A stretch of DNA of 64,000 nucleotides, from the NCBI GenBank assembly GCA_031556065.1, contig JAVBTR010000084.1, positions 1-64,000 of the forward strand, in the 5' to 3' direction. The DNA comes from JAVBTR01 sp031556065. GTDB lineage: Bacteria > Bacillota > Clostridia > Christensenellales > Aristaeellaceae. Below the pieces are notes generated by a model. The model did no database searches. It was not told the origin of the DNA and saw nothing but the letters and a program-made list of their open reading frames with translations. The position numbers were made by a program, and so were the translations under genes. Positions 61,180 to 64,000 of the stretch are shown here, in pieces; the first letter of the stretch is position 1, and every line of letters begins with the position of its first letter.

Positions 61180-61635
61180 ATGATGAAATCCGTCCGGCAA
61201 AGTGCCATACTGGAGATTATAGCTAAACTGGATATCGAAACCCAAGAGGAGTTAGCAGACGAGCTTGGGAAAATGAATATTTCTGTTACCCAGGCTACGG
61301 TTTCACGGGACATTAAAGAGCTAAGACTCATTAAAGTCCAATCCAGCAAAACAGGGCTATATAAATATGCCACCTCCGAACACGGAGAGCATGGCCTTTC
61401 AGACAGATTTATCCGAATGTTCGCGGAATCGGTTTTATCGGTTTCCCATGCCAATAACCTTATTGTGGTGAAAACCTTATCTGGCAGTGCCAATGTGGCG
61501 GCGGAGGCCATCGACAGCATGCATTGGCAAGAAATTTTGGGCACCCTGGCTGGGGATAATACTATTTTACTGATTGTGCGCAGCAACGGCGAAGTACAGA
61601 CTGTTGTGGATCGCATTAACGAATTAACCAAGTAA
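61180..61635 (+). CDS. argR: arginine repressor ArgR/AhrC
   Basis: A hexameric arginine-dependent DNA-binding regulator of arginine synthesis and breakdown. The N-terminal winged helix includes TQEELADELGKMNISVTQAT and VSRDIKELRLIKV. The C-terminal effector domain contains GSANVAAEAIDSMHWQEILG and GDNTILLIVRS. Length 151. The start is an ATGATG pair after AGGAGGT. It sits between nadK and recN as in many Bacillota. I did not find an obvious ARG box in the window. Confidence 0.94.
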   Translation: MMKSVRQSAILEIIAKLDIETQEELADELGKMNISVTQATVSRDIKELRLIKVQSSKTGLYKYATSEHGEHGLSDRFIRMFAESVLSVSHANNLIVVKTLSGSANVAAEAIDSMHWQEILGTLAGDNTILLIVRSNGEVQTVVDRINELTK

Positions 61636-61661
61636 CCATCATTTACAAAGGAGGAGCAATA

Positions 61662-63374
61662 ATGCTTCAAGCTATTTCCATGCGCAATATTGCTCTGATC
61701 GAAAGCCTGACCATTGATTTTGAAAGCGGTCTTCATGCATTAACAGGCGAAACCGGGGCAGGTAAATCCATTGTGGTGGATGCAGTCAACCTGGTTTTAG
61801 GCGGACGGACGGACAAAGGGATTATCCGCACCGGCACCCAAAAGGCCTATGTGGAGGCCATATTCGATATTGGGCAATTGCCCACGGTACGGCAGCTGCT
61901 TTTTTCCCAGGGTATTGAAACCGAAGGGGAGCAGCTTATCATTTCAAGAGAGATCAGCGAAAACGGAAAAAGCATTTCCCGTATATGTGGCACAGGCGTC
62001 CAGCTTGCTTTTTTAAAGCAGGTGACCGCTTTTTTAATGGATGTTCACGGCCAGCATGAACACCAATTTCTCATGGATCACAAAAAACATTTGGATTTTT
62101 TGGATGCCTGTGGGGATCAGGCTCATATGGCCCTTTTAAACGGTTTAAAGGCGGGCTATGAAGGATTTATAGAGGTGCATAAGGAATATGCCGCCCTTGT
62201 AAAAGAAGATAAGCTTCGGGCCCAAAAAACCGATATACTCAAGTTTCAGTTGAGCGAGCTCGTGGAAGCGAAATTAAAGCCCGGAGAAGATACAGCGCTT
62301 TTAAAAGAGCGGGACGAGCTTAAATACATCCAGCGTATTGGTGAAAATGTGCATACAGCCTATGAAGCATTGGAAGAAGCAGGGGCTGTCAGCGCTATTA
62401 AGCAAGCGGCGGACGCCCTTGCCTCCATTGGGGAGATCAATGAAAAGTACAAGGATATGGGCGTACGCTTAGAATCCTTGTATTACGAAATGGAGGACGC
62501 GGCACAGACCGTAGCCTCTTGGCAGGAACAGGTTGAGTTCGATCCCAAACGGGCGGAGAAGATCGAGGAAAGGTTAGACTTGATCAAGCGCCTGTCGAAA
62601 AAATATGCCCCTACAGCAGATGGAATGCTTCTTAAAGTAAAAGAGCTTCAAACGGAATTGGACAAGCTGGAAGATTACGAAGGAAGCCTTGAAAAGCTTA
62701 AAGAAGCCCACCGGCAAAAGCTAAAGGCTTATAGAGGATTGGCAAAGCAGGTAACGGAATCCCGCCAAGCCCTGGCCCAAAACTTTGAAGTAAGAATGCA
62801 CCAGGAATTAAGGGATTTGGGTATGGAAAAAACCGTGTTCAAGGTGGCCTTTAAAGAACATCTGCCCGACGAAAAACCAGCTATGCCCACGCCCACAGGG
62901 GATGACGTTATCGAATTTCTCCTTTCGCCAAATCCAGGGGAGCCCTTAAAGCCCCTCGCCAAGATTGCTTCCGGCGGTGAATTATCCCGGATCATGCTGG
63001 CCATTAAAGTGATTAACGCGGAAAAAGAAGGGGTTCCCTGCATGGTGTTCGATGAAATAGACACGGGTATCAGCGGAAAGATGGCCCAGGTGGTGGCGCA
63101 GAAAATGTCCGCCATCGGAAGATACCGGCAAGTGATTTGTGTAACCCATCTGCCTCAGATCGCCGCCATGGCCGATCATCAATACCTGGTGGAAAAGCAG
63201 GTGAAGGAGGGACGCACGTTTACCATAGTCCGTAGCCTTTCAAAGGATGAAAGGGCCCAAGAACTGGCCCAAATGGTCTCTGGCGCCCAGGGGGAAGATC
63301 AAAGGGGGATTGCCCATGCCATGGCCATGATTCAGGCGGCGGAAGAATACAAAGGCAAGAAGATCGTCAAATAA
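61662..63374 (+). CDS. recN: DNA repair protein RecN
   Basis: An SMC-like ATPase acting early in double-strand break repair. Walker A TGETGAGKSIVVDAVNLVLG near residue 28, DVHGQHEHQFLMD, two long coiled-coil arms (about residues 170-380), ABC signature SGGELSRIMLAIKV and Walker B MVFDEIDTGISGKMAQ. Length 570. AAAGGAGGAG precedes the ATG. In many Clostridia spoIVB and spo0A follow recN; here rnfC follows. Confidence 0.95.
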   Translation: MLQAISMRNIALIESLTIDFESGLHALTGETGAGKSIVVDAVNLVLGGRTDKGIIRTGTQKAYVEAIFDIGQLPTVRQLLFSQGIETEGEQLIISREISENGKSISRICGTGVQLAFLKQVTAFLMDVHGQHEHQFLMDHKKHLDFLDACGDQAHMALLNGLKAGYEGFIEVHKEYAALVKEDKLRAQKTDILKFQLSELVEAKLKPGEDTALLKERDELKYIQRIGENVHTAYEALEEAGAVSAIKQAADALASIGEINEKYKDMGVRLESLYYEMEDAAQTVASWQEQVEFDPKRAEKIEERLDLIKRLSKKYAPTADGMLLKVKELQTELDKLEDYEGSLEKLKEAHRQKLKAYRGLAKQVTESRQALAQNFEVRMHQELRDLGMEKTVFKVAFKEHLPDEKPAMPTPTGDDVIEFLLSPNPGEPLKPLAKIASGGELSRIMLAIKVINAEKEGVPCMVFDEIDTGISGKMAQVVAQKMSAIGRYRQVICVTHLPQIAAMADHQYLVEKQVKEGRTFTIVRSLSKDERAQELAQMVSGAQGEDQRGIAHAMAMIQAAEEYKGKKIVK

Positions 63375-63401
63375 TTAACCATGTATTTATCCACCATTTA
63401 C

Positions 63402-63432
63402 TTGCTAAAAAACCCACAATGTATGCTATAAT
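63402..63432 (+). promoter_or_regulatory. promoter of the rnf operon
   Basis: The extended -10 TGCTATAAT (hexamer 63427-63432) is preceded by TTGCTA (63402-63407) at a long 19-base spacing. The leader to rnfC would be about 75 bases. Confidence 0.55.
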
Positions 63433-63511
63433 AAATGTCGAGTGTCAAAATCTATTAATTCTGGCCTTGCGGCGCCTTTTATTGCCGCTTATGAAGGGAG
63501 GACTTTTGCCT

Positions 63512-64000
63512 GTGTTTGGATCTCATATGTTTCCCGGCGGTGTACACCCAAAGGAAGGCATCAACGGCAAAGCGGTAACGGCACCGTTACCCATTGTTCA
63601 GTTGGATGCGCCTTCCCGTGTGGTGATACCTATGAGCGAGCATATTGGCGCACCAGCCAAGTGCATTGTCAAAAAAGGCGATCGGGTGTTGATGGGGCAG
63701 GTGATCGGGGAAGCGCAGGGTGATGTCAGCGCGCCTGTGCATTCTAGCGTATCGGGCGTTGTGGTGTCTGTTGGCCAATGTTTATTGCCTAATGGTCAAT
63801 TGTCCCAGGCAGTGATCATCGACAACGATTTTAAAGATGAATTCGTTTCGCTGCCTGTTTGCAACGCACCTTTCAATTTAACCCAAGACGAGTTGGGGAA
63901 ATACGTACGCCAGGCGGGTATTGTTGGGCTTGGCGGTGCAACCTTTCCAACGGCAGTTAAGCTTTCACCTCCTCCCACACTGAAGGTCGATACGCTGATC
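63512..64000 (+). CDS. rnfC: RnfC, electron transport complex subunit C (N-terminal part)
   Basis: First gene of an Rnf complex, which couples ferredoxin:NAD oxidoreduction to ion pumping across the membrane. The 163 visible residues start FGSHMFPGGVHPKEGIN, then IVQLDAPSRVVIPMSEHIGAPAKCIV (lipoyl-like), SAPVHSSVSGVVV, and GIVGLGGATFPTAVKL, all typical of RnfC before its iron-sulfur domain. The start is GTG at 63512 with AAGGGAGG 10 bases upstream; the in-frame ATG at 63491 overlaps that site. The gene runs off the window. Confidence 0.9.
   Translation, partial: MFGSHMFPGGVHPKEGINGKAVTAPLPIVQLDAPSRVVIPMSEHIGAPAKCIVKKGDRVLMGQVIGEAQGDVSAPVHSSVSGVVVSVGQCLLPNGQLSQAVIIDNDFKDEFVSLPVCNAPFNLTQDELGKYVRQAGIVGLGGATFPTAVKLSPPPTLKVDTLI

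Overview
The window looks like a chromosomal segment of an endospore-forming, low-to-mid GC Bacillota (class Clostridia in the broad sense). The evidence is spoIIE, gpr, spoIIP, RemA, Jag/KhpB, an ArgR-RecN-type cluster, SigmaA promoters of TTGACA/TATAAT form, strong AGGAGG ribosome sites, and no outer-membrane genes. I cannot name the genus. Almost all of it is single-copy housekeeping DNA with very short intergenic gaps; no gap without a gene exceeds about 300 bases. One intact insertion sequence and two decayed genes are present.

Layout. 1-95: an initiator tRNA (minus) and the edge of a second tRNA. 131-9488 (minus): esterase, SpoIIE, two tandem L,D-transpeptidases and a membrane GGDEF/EAL protein. 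9507-15186 (minus): an orphan ABC-type binding protein, transketolase, a phosphohexomutase and a DUF2461 protein. 15316-20305: tcdA, a convergent aldo/keto reductase, then the operon yicC-remA-gmk-rpoZ-coaBC. 20412-23068: rpmH-rnpA-yidD-yidC-jag, here separated from dnaA. 23100-30756: mixed accessory genes (polysaccharide deacetylase, a glycosidase remnant with its AraC neighbour, a beta-lactamase-fold hydrolase, a C39-like peptidase, a mutarotase, a two-component system, a DUF4342 protein). 30859-32501: an IS1182-like element flanked by a 41-bp direct repeat that is itself a terminator hairpin. 32524-43194: hflKC, pgmB, tldD/tldE, a PHP phosphoesterase, a broken aminoglycoside-phosphotransferase-like gene, plsY-der-DUF512 and a DUF5655 protein. 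43339-49627: a MacA/MacB-type exporter, gpr, spoIIP, murI. 49771-57546: an EF-G paralog, a 1-phosphofructokinase-type kinase, an acetyltransferase, then a hydrolase / membrane MurF-like ligase / Ddl / small membrane protein cluster. 57575-64000: dxs-tlyA, nadK-argR-recN and the start of rnfC.

How the genes fit together. Cell-wall synthesis and remodelling recur: two L,D-transpeptidases, a polysaccharide deacetylase, SpoIIP, MurI, a MurF-like ligase and Ddl. Sporulation and germination are represented by SpoIIE, SpoIIP and GPR. Ribosome, tRNA and membrane-insertion functions form the rpmH cluster, EF-G-like, TlyA, Der and TcdA.

The most unusual signals are these. (1) The IS sits exactly at the 3' side of an intrinsic terminator, in the same orientation as a decayed end of the same IS family found at the jag terminator; that relic appears to supply a promoter to the next gene. 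(2) A perfect 16-bp inverted repeat spans a SigmaG-like -10 box and the gpr start codon. (3) A MurF-like ligase carries a multi-pass membrane segment where its UDP-binding domain should be. (4) An orphan solute-binding protein is coupled to a c-di-GMP enzyme.
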